A stretch of DNA of 11,897 bases from positions 1 through 11,897 of the forward strand of contig JANXWQ010000123.1 of NCBI GenBank assembly GCA_025351065.1, given 5' to 3'. The notes below the pieces were generated by a model. The model did no database searches, was not told where the DNA came from, and saw only the letters and a list, made by a program, of their open reading frames with translations. Shown here piece after piece: positions 1 to 8,578 of this stretch. Source of the DNA: Chthoniobacter sp. (lineage in GTDB: Bacteria > Verrucomicrobiota > Verrucomicrobiia > Chthoniobacterales > Chthoniobacteraceae). Each line of letters begins with the position of its first letter. Positions within the stretch are counted from its first letter, which is position 1. Both the position numbers and the translations under genes were made by a program.

Positions 1-444
1 GGCGGCGGGCGCGGCGGGCTTCGCGGCTTTCTTCTCGCCGGCCACCGGGGCGGTCTTGCCGAGGTGGACGGAGTGAGCTTCGAGCACGTCGCCCTTTTTG
101 AAGTAGGAGCCGGTGACGTAGGCATTGAGCGCAATGTCGTCGAACTTCGCGGGCTGCTTGGTCACGGTGTTCTGGATCTTAGTTTCAGCCGTCACCACGA
201 AGGTGCGCTCGCCGGCCTTTTCCTTGAAAGTGAAGGTCTGCTTGGCCTTGTCCACCACATCGACCACGCCGGCGTAGGGCAGCGGTTTGTCGGTGACCAC
301 TTTGGCGGCAGCTTTCGCCGCGGGTGTGGCCGCGGGAGCGGCAGTGGTGGCAGGGGCGGCGGGTTCTTTCGCCTGGACGCCGAATGGCAGGGCGATGACG
401 AGGGTGGCAAGCGCGAGGGCGCTGAGGAGGGTGGTCGGTTTCAT
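1..444 (-). CDS. Secreted/periplasmic small-domain protein, 3' end beyond the window
   Basis: The frame is open for 148 codons from the ATG at 444-442 to base 1, with no stop, so the C-terminus is missing. The N-terminus is a clear Sec signal peptide: MKPT, then a hydrophobic core, then FGVQA before the likely cleavage site (about residues 1-25). An Ala/Pro/Lys-rich linker follows (26-46), then one compact domain (about 47-130) rich in alternating hydrophobic residues (YAGVVDVVDKAKQTFTFKEK, FVVTAETKI, YVTGSYFKKGDVLEAHSV). After that the chain becomes Lys/Ala/Pro-rich again. The domain resembles small beta-barrel/OB-like domains of the DUF5666 kind, an inference from pattern only. It is probably exported. 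No Shine-Dalgarno site precedes the ATG; the 5' leader is a run of AACC/AAACC units. It is divergent from yaeQ. Function unknown. Confidence 0.75.
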   Translation of the reverse strand, partial: MKPTTLLSALALATLVIALPFGVQAKEPAAPATTAAPAATPAAKAAAKVVTDKPLPYAGVVDVVDKAKQTFTFKEKAGERTFVVTAETKIQNTVTKQPAKFDDIALNAYVTGSYFKKGDVLEAHSVHLGKTAPVAGEKKAAKPAAPAA

Positions 445-654
445 GATGGTTTGGTTTGTTGGTTGGTTGACTGTCAGCCGTGCTAAGACGCAGACGCGCG
501 GAGTTTGATCAAACAAACTTTGGGAATCTTGCCCGCGCCGCCCGGAGTTTTGACCGGGTTAGTTTTACCTGACGGGAAAATTCGGGCCTTTTCGTTTCCT
601 TTCGTGTCTTTCATGGATCAAATCCCAACCAGCTTCACCTTTCCCAAAAAACTC
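445..654. promoter_or_regulatory. Divergent intergenic region between the secreted-protein gene and yaeQ
   Basis: This 210-bp spacer must hold the promoters of both divergent genes. Visible structure: a perfect 12-bp palindrome (503-514), a 5-bp inverted repeat CCCGG/CCGGG around an 8-nt loop (541-558) followed by TTAGTTTT, and an AACC-rich leader reading towards the leftward gene (about 445-475). No convincing -35/-10 pair stands out. An in-frame ATG at 613 could extend yaeQ by 14 residues but is disfavoured. Confidence 0.4.
503..514. repeat. Perfect 12-bp palindrome GTTTGATCAAAC
   Basis: GTTTGATCAAAC is its own reverse complement. It lies 58 bp upstream of the leftward ATG and about 140 bp upstream of the yaeQ ATG. 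The symmetry and position in a divergent spacer would suit a dimeric regulator's operator. No regulator for it is recognisable in the window, so the role is a guess. Confidence 0.35.
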
Positions 655-1206
655 ATGGCCCTCAAAGCGACCATCTGCAAAGCCACCGTGCAGCTTTCCG
701 ACATCGACCGCGGCGTCTATGGCGACCACGCGGTGGTGATCGCGCGGCACCCGTCCGAGACCGACGAGCGCATGCTCGTCCGCCTGCTCGCCTTCGCGCT
801 GAATGTGCCCGCGGACGACGACCTCGGCGCACTCGAATTTGCCAAAGACATGTGGGACGCAGACGAGCCCGGCCTTTGGCAGAAGGACCTCACGGGCCGC
901 ATCCTGCATTGGATCGAAGTGGGTCAGCCCGACGAAAGGCGGCTGCTGCGCGCGGCGTCGCGCGTGGAGCGGGTCAGCGTTTACAGCTTCGGCGCGAGCA
1001 CTCCGATTTGGTGGAAAAATCTCGCGTCCAAACTCACGCGCGCGCGCAACCTCGCGGTGTGGCAGATCCCGGCGGAGCAAAGCCAGGCGCTCGCCGCGCT
1101 CGCGCAGCGCACGATGGAACTTCAGGTCACCGTGCAGGACGGCGCCATCTGGGTGGGCGACGGCACGCGCTCCATCGAAGTCGCGCCGGTGCGGCTCAGC
1201 AGCTAG
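655..1206 (+). CDS. yaeQ: YaeQ family protein
   Basis: The 183-residue product matches the YaeQ family throughout: N-terminal MALKATICKATVQLSDIDR, then HPSETDERMLVRLLAFAL, DEPGLWQKDL, WIEVGQPDERRL, PIWWKN, LAVWQIP and the C-terminal RTMELQVTVQDGAIWVGD block. The E. coli protein is almost the same length. YaeQ has a PD-(D/E)XK nuclease-like fold; its cellular job is not established, and older reports link it to suppression of rfaH/hemolysin defects. The start at 655 is chosen because the family begins MALKAT. The in-frame ATG at 613 would add 14 residues not typical of the family. Neither start has a Shine-Dalgarno site. It converges with the zinc-ribbon gene, with 34 bp between the stops, and appears monocistronic. 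Confidence 0.95.
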   Translation: MALKATICKATVQLSDIDRGVYGDHAVVIARHPSETDERMLVRLLAFALNVPADDDLGALEFAKDMWDADEPGLWQKDLTGRILHWIEVGQPDERRLLRAASRVERVSVYSFGASTPIWWKNLASKLTRARNLAVWQIPAEQSQALAALAQRTMELQVTVQDGAIWVGDGTRSIEVAPVRLSS

Positions 1207-1240
1207 GCGCAAAGCCGCAGCGCGGGCGCACGCGGCGCGC

Positions 1241-1546
1241 TCACCACCACATGAGCTTGTAACTGGCGAGCCAGTAGAGCCACCACAGGATCAGCCCCGC
1301 GGCGACGCTGCGCCAGAGCCAGGCGCGCGAGCCGGGTGCGCGCGGCCGGCGCGGGAGTGGGCGGACGATTTTTTCCGCGTCGTCCTCGTAGGCCCAAGCC
1401 GGCAGGTCGAGCGCGGCGTAGTCGGGCCCGTCGTCCAGCTTCCAGCCGCTGTCGTGGCACGCGCCGCACTCGGGGCAGGCGCAGGCTTGCGGCGGCACGT
1501 CTTCGCCGCAGACCGGGCAGATTTCCGGCGGACGGCGCGGTTTCAT
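1241..1546 (-). CDS. Zinc-ribbon protein with C-terminal membrane anchor
   Basis: A 101-residue protein. Residues about 9-29 hold two close Cys pairs, CPVCG and CACPECGAC, a zinc-ribbon arrangement. An acidic stretch (DDGPDYAALDLPAW) and an Arg/Pro-rich stretch follow. One hydrophobic, Trp-rich helix at the C-terminus (LWRSVAAGLILWWLYWLASYKLMWW, with basic residues just before it) looks like a tail anchor. Its ATG (1546-1544) overlaps the TGA of the S4 gene (1545-1543) as ATGA, so translation is probably coupled. It is the last gene of the tgt-mnmD / S4 operon. I do not recognise a named family. Membrane attachment is inferred from the helix, zinc binding from the Cys spacing. Confidence 0.75.
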   Translation of the reverse strand: MKPRRPPEICPVCGEDVPPQACACPECGACHDSGWKLDDGPDYAALDLPAWAYEDDAEKIVRPLPRRPRAPGSRAWLWRSVAAGLILWWLYWLASYKLMWW

Positions 1547-1758
1547 GCACGGACGGCGATGCGCGTGCCGGCCGTCTCCACGGTCTGGCCCGCGCGGATT
1601 TTGCACGCTTTGCGCAGCTCGCGCTGGCCGTCCACCTGCACCGCGCCGGAGCCTACGAGCGCCTTCGCTTCGCCGCCGCTGGCGCAGACGCCGGTGAGTT
1701 TCAAAAGTTTGTGCAGCTCGATAAATTCGCCGCGGATTTGGATTTCGTGGTTTTGCAT
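1543..1758 (-). CDS. S4-domain RNA-binding protein, YbcJ-like
   Basis: The 71-residue product is a single S4 domain. It has EFIELHKLLKLTGVCASGGEAKALVGSGAVQVDGQRELRKACKIRAGQTV: helix 1 around FIELHKLLK, the SGGEAKALV helix, and the V.VDG.RE.RK.CKI.AG strand-loop typical of E. coli YbcJ, which is 70 residues. The S4 fold is an RNA-binding module; YbcJ-type proteins lack a catalytic domain and their RNA target is unknown. The ATG at 1758 lies 9 bp after the stop of the tgt-mnmD gene, and the 3' end overlaps the zinc-ribbon gene by ATGA. Co-expression with a double tRNA-modification enzyme fits a role in RNA binding or modification; this is inference. Confidence 0.9.
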   Translation of the reverse strand: MQNHEIQIRGEFIELHKLLKLTGVCASGGEAKALVGSGAVQVDGQRELRKACKIRAGQTVETAGTRIAVRA

Positions 1759-1767
1759 TGGGTGAAA

Positions 1768-3824
<2,057 letters not shown>

Positions 3825-3828
<4 letters not shown>

Positions 3829-3875
3829 GGGCGGCGGAGCAGGGCGGAAATCATGTGGGCGCTGAGATACGACAT
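3825..3875 (-). CDS. Tiny leader ORF overlapping the tgt start (tentative)
   Basis: A 16-codon ORF beginning ATG at 3875-3873 (MSYLSAHMISALLRRP) ends in TGA at 3827-3825. That TGA overlaps the GTG start of the fusion gene (3828-3826) as GTGA. The frame is closed upstream by TAG at about 3926. The same stop/start overlap links other gene pairs on this strand, so this ORF could couple translation into tgt in the absence of a Shine-Dalgarno site. It may equally be chance; no sequence family is recognisable. Confidence 0.25.
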
Positions 3876-3896
3876 CGTGCCGCGCGACGCCAGCGC

Positions 3897-3931
3897 CGCT
3901 GTAGGGGAGGCTGGCAGCTTCCCCTATAGCG
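3897..3931. repeat. Near-perfect 35-nt palindrome in the tgt / GYF_2 divergent spacer
   Basis: The left arm CGCTGTAGGGGAGGCTG and the reverse complement of the right arm, CGCTATAGGGGAAGCTG, differ at only two of 17 positions, around a single central G (3914). Both differences would be G-U pairs in a rightward transcript and A-C mismatches in a leftward one, so a rightward RNA could form the full stem except the central few bases. It lies between divergent starts (3828 leftward, 4076 rightward) and has no T-run after it, so it is not an ordinary terminator. It could be a 5'-UTR structure, an operator or a REP-like dispersed palindrome. Confidence 0.6.
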
Positions 3932-4075
3932 CGCGGCGGCGGCTGGGGGGAAAGCGCTGGAATTTCTCCGAGCGCGCGCAGATAGTCTGCGCCTGCGCCT
4001 CCACCGGACGCGAACCGACTTCGATTTTTCCTCCCACCGAATCGCCGCCGCCGGGGTTAAAGCGCCTAAACCCTC

Positions 4076-5653
4076 ATGGACATTTACATTTTGCGCGACG
4101 GCAAGGAGACCGGGCCTTTCAGCGAAGCAACCACGCAGACGCTGCTCCAGCAGGGCAGCATCGCCGAGACGGATTTCGCGTGGCATGCGGGCCTGCCGAA
4201 ATGGATCGCGCTCGCCGATGTGCTCAACCCTCCGGCACCCGCGCTGGAGACGCCGCCGCCACCGCCGCCCGCCGCCGATGAAATCCCAGCGGTCGTGCCC
4301 GCGCCCGTCACCGACCTGCCGAAAGCCGGCGAATCCGCGACCGAAAAACAGAAGGCGCTGCTCGGCTATCTCGGCATTCCGTTTTCCGCCGAACTCTCCA
4401 AAGACCAGGCCGCGCTGCTGGTGAACGACGCGATCGAGGATGCGAAAAACGGCCCGCGCCTCGTGCAGTGGAACACCGACCGGCTGAAGCTGCACCCCGA
4501 CCTTTTCGCCGCGGAACTCCAGGCGAAAAAAGAGGCCCGAGCGAGCGAGTTTTTCGCGCACTGCGAAGGCGAGGGCGCGGAGTATTTTACCAAAATCACC
4601 AAGGCCCACTGCCAGGTGCTCGTCGGCTATCTCGACGTGAAATTTCCCAACTGGGACGAGGACCGGGACGCGGCAAAAAAGTATTTTTTTCCCGCGGTCG
4701 CGGAAAAATTCCCGCAGCTCGTGGCGAAGCCGTGGAAGAGCAAACTGCGCTACGCGAGCGGCGCGAAGATCGCCGCCGAGATCGGCCGCCAGCGGCCCGC
4801 GGGCGGCAAGGTGCGGCGGCGCACGGCGGCGTCCTCGGGCCCGCTCGCGGCCATCACCCGCGGGCTGGTCTTTGGCGCGATCATTCTGGCGATGTTTTTC
4901 TTCGTGCAAAAGGTGCTCAACGCCGGCGGCACGAAATCGTCCGCCGCGCCTGACAAGGCGGCAACGGGTCAGGCGGGAAATCCCGCGCCGAAACTCGCGC
5001 CCCCACCCGCGCCGGTGAAGCCCGAGGCGCTCCCGGCCATCGCACCGGAAAAAATGGCCGCCCTGGCCGAGCCCGCCAACCCCGCCATCGCGGCCCTGCC
5101 CGGCGATCCGCTCATGGCCGACCCGGCGAATCCCGCCGCCGTCGTCGCCGCCAGTCCCCTCGATCCTAAAATGGCAGCGCTGCCCGGCGACGCAAAGATC
5201 CCCGCACCGCCCGCCGATCCCGAAATGGCCGCTGTGCCCGCCGCACCCGCGCCGAAATCCGCCGTGCCGCTCAACGGCTTCCCGCCCGACCCACCGCTCA
5301 CCGGCGGTTCGCTTTTCGACCCCGCCAAACCCGCGGCCCCCGCGACCCCCGCACCCGCGCCCGCCGTGGCCCCCACCGCCCCGCCCGCCGATCCCGCCGC
5401 CGCCGCGAGGCCCAATCTCAAGATCACCAAACAATTCGAAGTCCAGTTCGCCTACGGCAAGATGAAGCTGCCCGTCGGCACTTCCGTGAAGTTCGTCGCC
5501 CGCGAAGGCAACAACGTCCGCGTCAACTACCTCAACTCCATCATCGTCATCCCCCTCACCTCCACCGACTTCACCGAAGCTGCACCCGCGACAGCACCGG
5601 CACCTGCTCCTGCGACGCCCCCCGCGCCCGCACCCCCCTCGCCGGATTTGTAG
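4076..5653 (+). CDS. GYF_2 (DUF4339) domain membrane protein with SH3-like C-terminal domain
   Basis: A 525-residue multi-domain protein. Residues 1-50 are a GYF_2/DUF4339 domain (YILRDGKETGPFS, LLQQGSI, DFAWHAGLPKWIALADVL), a peptide-binding-like module. A Pro-rich linker follows (51-80). A charged helical region (about 84-245) contains two loosely similar blocks, KALLGYLGIPF near 97 and QVLVGYLDVKFPNW near 184. One transmembrane helix lies at about 263-283 (GLVFGAIILAMFFFVQKVL) after an Arg/Lys-rich stretch, so the N-terminal half is probably cytoplasmic. Then comes a long Pro/Ala-rich segment with degenerate repeats (KMAALAEPANP, KMAALPGDAK, EMAAVPAAP), a compact SH3-like domain at about 446-502 (FAYGKMKLPVGTSVKFVAREGNNVRVNYLNSIIVIPLTSTDF) and a Pro-rich tail. 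The ATG at 4076 gives the GYF_2 start; no Shine-Dalgarno site is seen. No enzymatic motif. A linking or scaffolding role across the inner membrane is inference. Confidence 0.88.
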   Translation: MDIYILRDGKETGPFSEATTQTLLQQGSIAETDFAWHAGLPKWIALADVLNPPAPALETPPPPPPAADEIPAVVPAPVTDLPKAGESATEKQKALLGYLGIPFSAELSKDQAALLVNDAIEDAKNGPRLVQWNTDRLKLHPDLFAAELQAKKEARASEFFAHCEGEGAEYFTKITKAHCQVLVGYLDVKFPNWDEDRDAAKKYFFPAVAEKFPQLVAKPWKSKLRYASGAKIAAEIGRQRPAGGKVRRRTAASSGPLAAITRGLVFGAIILAMFFFVQKVLNAGGTKSSAAPDKAATGQAGNPAPKLAPPPAPVKPEALPAIAPEKMAALAEPANPAIAALPGDPLMADPANPAAVVAASPLDPKMAALPGDAKIPAPPADPEMAAVPAAPAPKSAVPLNGFPPDPPLTGGSLFDPAKPAAPATPAPAPAVAPTAPPADPAAAARPNLKITKQFEVQFAYGKMKLPVGTSVKFVAREGNNVRVNYLNSIIVIPLTSTDFTEAAPATAPAPAPATPPAPAPPSPDL

Positions 5654-5654
5654 T

Positions 5655-5678
5655 GGCGCGCGCGGTTCCGTCCGCGCC
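5655..5678. terminator. GC-rich hairpin between convergent genes
   Basis: GGCGCG (5655-5660) pairs with CGCGCC (5673-5678), with further inner G-C pairing (GCGG against CCGT) around a tiny TT loop. It begins just after the TAG of the GYF_2 gene and before the stop of the opposing exporter gene, where a bidirectional terminator would sit. No T-run follows on either strand, so intrinsic termination is uncertain. Confidence 0.35.
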
Positions 5679-5698
5679 CGACCCCTCTCCGCGATGCT

Positions 5699-6661
5699 TT
5701 ATGCCGATCTGGATTCGGCCCATTTTTCTGCCAACGCCTCTGCTTTGCCTTCTGGCGGCAGTTTTTGGCGCGGGCGGTTGGTGATGACGAGAACCACGGC
5801 CGCGACGATCAGGGCTGCGCCGGCGAGCATGGAAGACGTCAGCTTTTCACCGGCAAAGCCCGCGCCGAGCAGCACCGCGACAACGGGATTCACGTAGGCG
5901 TAGGTGGCGACTTGTGCGGGCGGGCAGTAGCGCCAGAGCCAGAGGTAAGCGTTGTAGCCGAGGATCGCGCCGATGAAAACGAGGTAGATGAACGCCGCGA
6001 GTGACCGCGTCGTGACCTGGGCCAGCGCGAAGTCCGCGGTCTCCCCGCGCAGCACCGCGCCAACGAGCAGCGCGGCTCCGGCGGTGAGCATCTGCATCCC
6101 GGCCATGAGCAGAGGCGCGGTGCCCTGGCCGGCGCGGCGGGAGTAAAGCGAGCCCGCCGACCAGATGACGCCGCCGGTCAGAATCACGCCGACGCCGAGC
6201 AGAAAACGCGGGTGCATTTTCACCGCCGCATCCGGGCGCGCCAGCAGTGCCACACCCGCGAGGCCACACGCAAAGCCGAGCCACACCTGCGCGGTCGGGC
6301 GCGGCGACTGGCCGGTGAGCCAGCCGATGAGCACCATGAAAACCGGCACCATCGCGATGAGCAGCGCGGCCAGCCCCGACGGCACATACTGCTGGCCGAA
6401 GGTCAGTCCGCCGTTGCCGCACACCAGCAGGCAGCCGCCGACTATCGCCGCGCGGCCCCACGCCGCGGGCGTCGGTTTCACCGCCCCGCGCAGGCGCGCC
6501 CACGCGTAGAGCAGCGCCCCGGCGACGAGGAAACGCGCCGCCGCCATGAGCAGCGGCGGCACGGATTCGATGGCCATTTGGATGCCCAGATAGGTCGAGC
6601 CCCAGATGACATAGACGAGCGCGAAGGCCGTCACCACCGCGCTGCGCGACGGCTGGTTCAC
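5699..6661 (-). CDS. EamA/DMT-family exporter
   Basis: A 320-residue integral inner-membrane protein of the drug/metabolite transporter superfamily, with about ten hydrophobic helices in two EamA halves. Family marks are FALVYVIWGSTYLGIQMAIE in helix 1, PPLLMAAARFLVAGALLY, FGQQYVPSGLAALLIAMVPVFMVLIGW at the end of the first half, and AAFIYLVFIGAILGYNAYLWLWRY with ATYAYVNPVVAVLLGAGFAGEKLT in the second. This resembles YedA/RhaT-like exporters; such proteins often export amino acids or other metabolites, but the substrate cannot be read from sequence. The start is taken as GTG at 6661-6659, overlapping the TGA of the DUF2917 gene as GTGA. The open frame extends further upstream, but that extension is Arg-rich shadow coding. 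It probably forms an operon with DUF2917 under the divergent MocR-type regulator. Confidence 0.9.
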   Translation of the reverse strand: MNQPSRSAVVTAFALVYVIWGSTYLGIQMAIESVPPLLMAAARFLVAGALLYAWARLRGAVKPTPAAWGRAAIVGGCLLVCGNGGLTFGQQYVPSGLAALLIAMVPVFMVLIGWLTGQSPRPTAQVWLGFACGLAGVALLARPDAAVKMHPRFLLGVGVILTGGVIWSAGSLYSRRAGQGTAPLLMAGMQMLTAGAALLVGAVLRGETADFALAQVTTRSLAAFIYLVFIGAILGYNAYLWLWRYCPPAQVATYAYVNPVVAVLLGAGFAGEKLTSSMLAGAALIVAAVVLVITNRPRQKLPPEGKAEALAEKWAESRSA

Positions 6662-6966
6662 GACGCGGCGCTCCCCACGCGCACCTCCGCCTCGGGCACC
6701 GCGCTGACGAGCACGAGGCCGCGGCCTCGCAGTTCGCAGGCTTCGCCCGCGGGGAGCAGCGTGTCGGTGGGCGAGCCTTCGCGGGTGATCCACAGCGCGC
6801 CCCTCAGGCAGCGGATGGGCAGCCGGTCGTGGCCCAGCTCGATGCGCCAGAGATCGCCGCGGCGCAGCGACATCTGGAAGGCCGGAGCCGAGACGGAGGA
6901 GGAGCGGAAAATGCGGTTGGAGCGGGCGAGCGTGGGCATGGAGCGAGCATCGCCGGTCACCGCCAT
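6658..6966 (-). CDS. DUF2917 family protein
   Basis: A 102-residue protein from the ATG at 6966 (MAVTGDARSMP). The core LRRGDLWRIELGHDRLPIRCLRGALWITREGSPTDTLLPAGEACELRGRGLVLVSAVPEAEVRV matches DUF2917, a small cupin-like all-beta family with the G.LWIT..G...D..L.AGE pattern. A second ATG at 6939 (MPTLARSN) would also leave the whole domain intact. The stop overlaps the GTG of the EamA gene, so the two are translationally coupled. DUF2917 genes are often found beside MocR/PLP-type regulators, as here. No function is established, and residues for metal binding are not obvious. Confidence 0.8.
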   Translation of the reverse strand: MAVTGDARSMPTLARSNRIFRSSSVSAPAFQMSLRRGDLWRIELGHDRLPIRCLRGALWITREGSPTDTLLPAGEACELRGRGLVLVSAVPEAEVRVGSAAS

Positions 6967-7090
6967 CAATACAGACTCAGCCAAGTTGATTTTGCAGCGG
7001 TACAGTTTTCGCGCTAAACGAACTGTGCTGTCCCGCTTTTCCGCGCCCTGTCCCTTTCCGCCAACCCGCTTCCGCCCACCATTCTTCGCC
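6967..7090. promoter_or_regulatory. Divergent control region with candidate MocR operator repeats
   Basis: This 124-bp spacer separates the DUF2917-EamA operon from the MocR-type regulator. It holds an inverted repeat ACAGTT (7002-7007) / AACTGT (7021-7026) with a 13-nt gap, and a direct repeat TACAG at 6970-6974 and 7001-7005, 31 bp apart (about three helical turns). MocR/PdxR-type regulators commonly bind paired repeats in such divergent spacers. The right part, towards 7090, is pyrimidine-rich with no Shine-Dalgarno site. Operator function is inferred. Confidence 0.4.
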
Positions 7091-8536
7091 ATGATTCACG
7101 ACGATTCCCCCGCCGCCGGGCTGCTCTACGAAAAGGTCGCGGGCAAGATCACCAAGCTCATCCGCGACGGCGTGCTCCGGCCCGGCGACCGCATCCCGTC
7201 GGTGCGCCGCGCCAGCCGGCAGCATCGCGTCAGCGTGACCACGGCGGTGCAGGCGTATCTCGCTTTGGAAAATCGCGGGCTCATCGAGGCGCGGCCGAAG
7301 TCCGGTTTCTACGTGCGCTTTCGGCGGAGCGAGGACATCGCCGAGCCGCGCCTGTCGAAGCCCGCCGTGCGCGCCGCGGCCGTCGGCATGGTCGATCTGG
7401 TCACCCGCTTTTTCGAGAGCGCCGCGCGGCCCGGCATCGTCCCGCTCGGCGCGGCGCTGCCTGGCGAGGAACTGCTGCCGACGGTGAAGCTCAACCGTCT
7501 GCTCGCGAGCATCAGCCGCACTTCCGCCGGGCGCTCGGCGAGCTACGACATCCCGCCAGGCTGCGCGCCGCTGCGCCGCGAAATCGCGCGCCGCTCGCTC
7601 GACTTCGGCAGTCCGCTGGGCGTCGATGAAATCGTCACGACCTGCGGCGCGACCGAGGCGCTGGTGCTGTGCCTGCGCGCCGTCGCGCAGCCGGGCGACA
7701 TCATCGCCGTCGAGTCGCCGACCTACTACGGCTTCCTCAAGACCATCGAGGGCCTCGGGCTCAAGGCCGTCGAGATTTCCACCCACCCGCGCGACGGCAT
7801 GGACCTCGACGCGCTGGCCGCCGCGCTCCGCCGGCACAAGATCGCCGCCGTGCTCGCGATGCCGAGTTTCAACAACCCGCTCGGCTCGCTCATGCCCGAC
7901 GAGAATCGCCGCCGCCTCGTCGAGCTACTCGCGAAAAAGGAAATTCCGCTCATTGAGGACGACGTGTACGGCGACCTGCATTTTGAGCCCGTGCGTCCGC
8001 GGGTCGCCCGCGCCTTCGACCGCCACGGGCTCGTCATGCTGTGCGGTTCGTTTTCCAAAACGCTCGCGCCCGGCTACCGCGTGGGCTGGTGCGCGCCGGG
8101 CCGTTTTCTCGAGCGCGTGAAGACGCTAAAATTCACCAACACCATCGCCACGGCCACGCTGCCGCAGCTCGCCATCGCCGAGTTTCTAAAAAACGGCGGC
8201 TACGACCACCACCTGCGCACCCTGCGCCGCACCTACGCCGAGCAGGTGCAGCGCGTGAGCGAAGCCGTGGCGGAAAGTTTTCCGCCCGGCATCGCGCTGT
8301 CGCGTCCGCGCGGCGGCTTCGTGCTGTGGATCGAGCTGCCGCGCGCGGTCGATACGCTCGCGCTGCACGAGCAGGCGCTGCGGGAAAACATCAGTATCGC
8401 GCCCGGCCCGCTTTTTTCTGCGAAACAGCAGTTTCGCAACTGCATCCGCCTGAGCTGCGGCCACCCGTGGAGCAGCCGCCACGAGCGCGCCATCAGCGTG
8501 CTCGGCTACCTCGTGAAAAAGGCCGCCGCCCGTTGA
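7091..8536 (+). CDS. MocR-type GntR regulator with PLP-dependent aminotransferase domain
   Basis: A 481-residue protein from the ATG at 7091 (MIHDDSPAAGLLYEKVAG). Residues about 12-80 are a GntR winged helix: YEKVAGKITKLIRDGVL, RPGDRIPSVRRAS, VSVTTAVQAYLALENRGLIEARPKSGFYVR. Residues about 120-481 are a fold-type I aminotransferase domain: YDIPPGCAPLRREIARR, TTCGATEALVLCLRA, VESPTYYGF, PSFNNPLGSLMP, IEDDVYGDL, and SFSKTLAPGYRVGW with PLP lysine Lys323. The C-terminal NCIRLSCGHPW supplies the substrate-carboxylate arginine. These are MocR-class transcription factors that sense PLP or an amino-acid-like ligand through the aminotransferase domain. Divergence from DUF2917-EamA, with repeats between, suggests it controls that operon and perhaps itself. 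The frame is open far upstream, but that stretch is antisense to the exporter. The closest E. coli analogue is YdcR; the ligand is unknown. Confidence 0.93.
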   Translation: MIHDDSPAAGLLYEKVAGKITKLIRDGVLRPGDRIPSVRRASRQHRVSVTTAVQAYLALENRGLIEARPKSGFYVRFRRSEDIAEPRLSKPAVRAAAVGMVDLVTRFFESAARPGIVPLGAALPGEELLPTVKLNRLLASISRTSAGRSASYDIPPGCAPLRREIARRSLDFGSPLGVDEIVTTCGATEALVLCLRAVAQPGDIIAVESPTYYGFLKTIEGLGLKAVEISTHPRDGMDLDALAAALRRHKIAAVLAMPSFNNPLGSLMPDENRRRLVELLAKKEIPLIEDDVYGDLHFEPVRPRVARAFDRHGLVMLCGSFSKTLAPGYRVGWCAPGRFLERVKTLKFTNTIATATLPQLAIAEFLKNGGYDHHLRTLRRTYAEQVQRVSEAVAESFPPGIALSRPRGGFVLWIELPRAVDTLALHEQALRENISIAPGPLFSAKQQFRNCIRLSCGHPWSSRHERAISVLGYLVKKAAAR

Positions 8537-8565
8537 GGCTCGCGTAGCGCGACATGGCGCGGCTG

Positions 8566-8578
8566 GCCGCTCAGCGGC
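8566..8578. terminator. Short hairpin between convergent genes
   Basis: GCCGC (8566-8570) and GCGGC (8574-8578) form a 5-bp stem around TCA, which is the stop codon (TGA) of the leftward outer-membrane gene. It lies 30 bp past the MocR stop. It could serve as a bidirectional terminator or attenuate read-through, but it is short and lacks a T-run. Confidence 0.25.

Noticed and set aside
541..566. Terminator-like hairpin CCCGG/CCGGG followed by TTAGTTTT
   Set aside because: It lies between divergent genes with no transcript known to end there, and the stem is only 5 bp.
613..654. Upstream ATG for yaeQ adding 14 residues
   Set aside because: YaeQ proteins begin MALKAT, matching the ATG at 655; the extra residues are not a family feature and no ribosome-binding site favours 613.
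3851..5434. 527-codon leftward open frame opposite the GYF_2 protein gene
   Set aside because: Its product is Gly/Arg-rich low complexity, as expected from the antisense of a Pro/Ala-rich GC-rich gene, and matches no family. The rightward frame has recognisable domains.
6662..6793. N-terminal extension of the EamA frame upstream of the GTG
   Set aside because: It overlaps the DUF2917 gene in another frame, is Arg-rich and precedes the first transmembrane helix of the family.
6212..7090. Long N-terminal extension of the MocR frame
   Set aside because: It lies antisense to the exporter and DUF2917 genes and is Arg/His-rich; the GntR domain begins right after the ATG at 7091.
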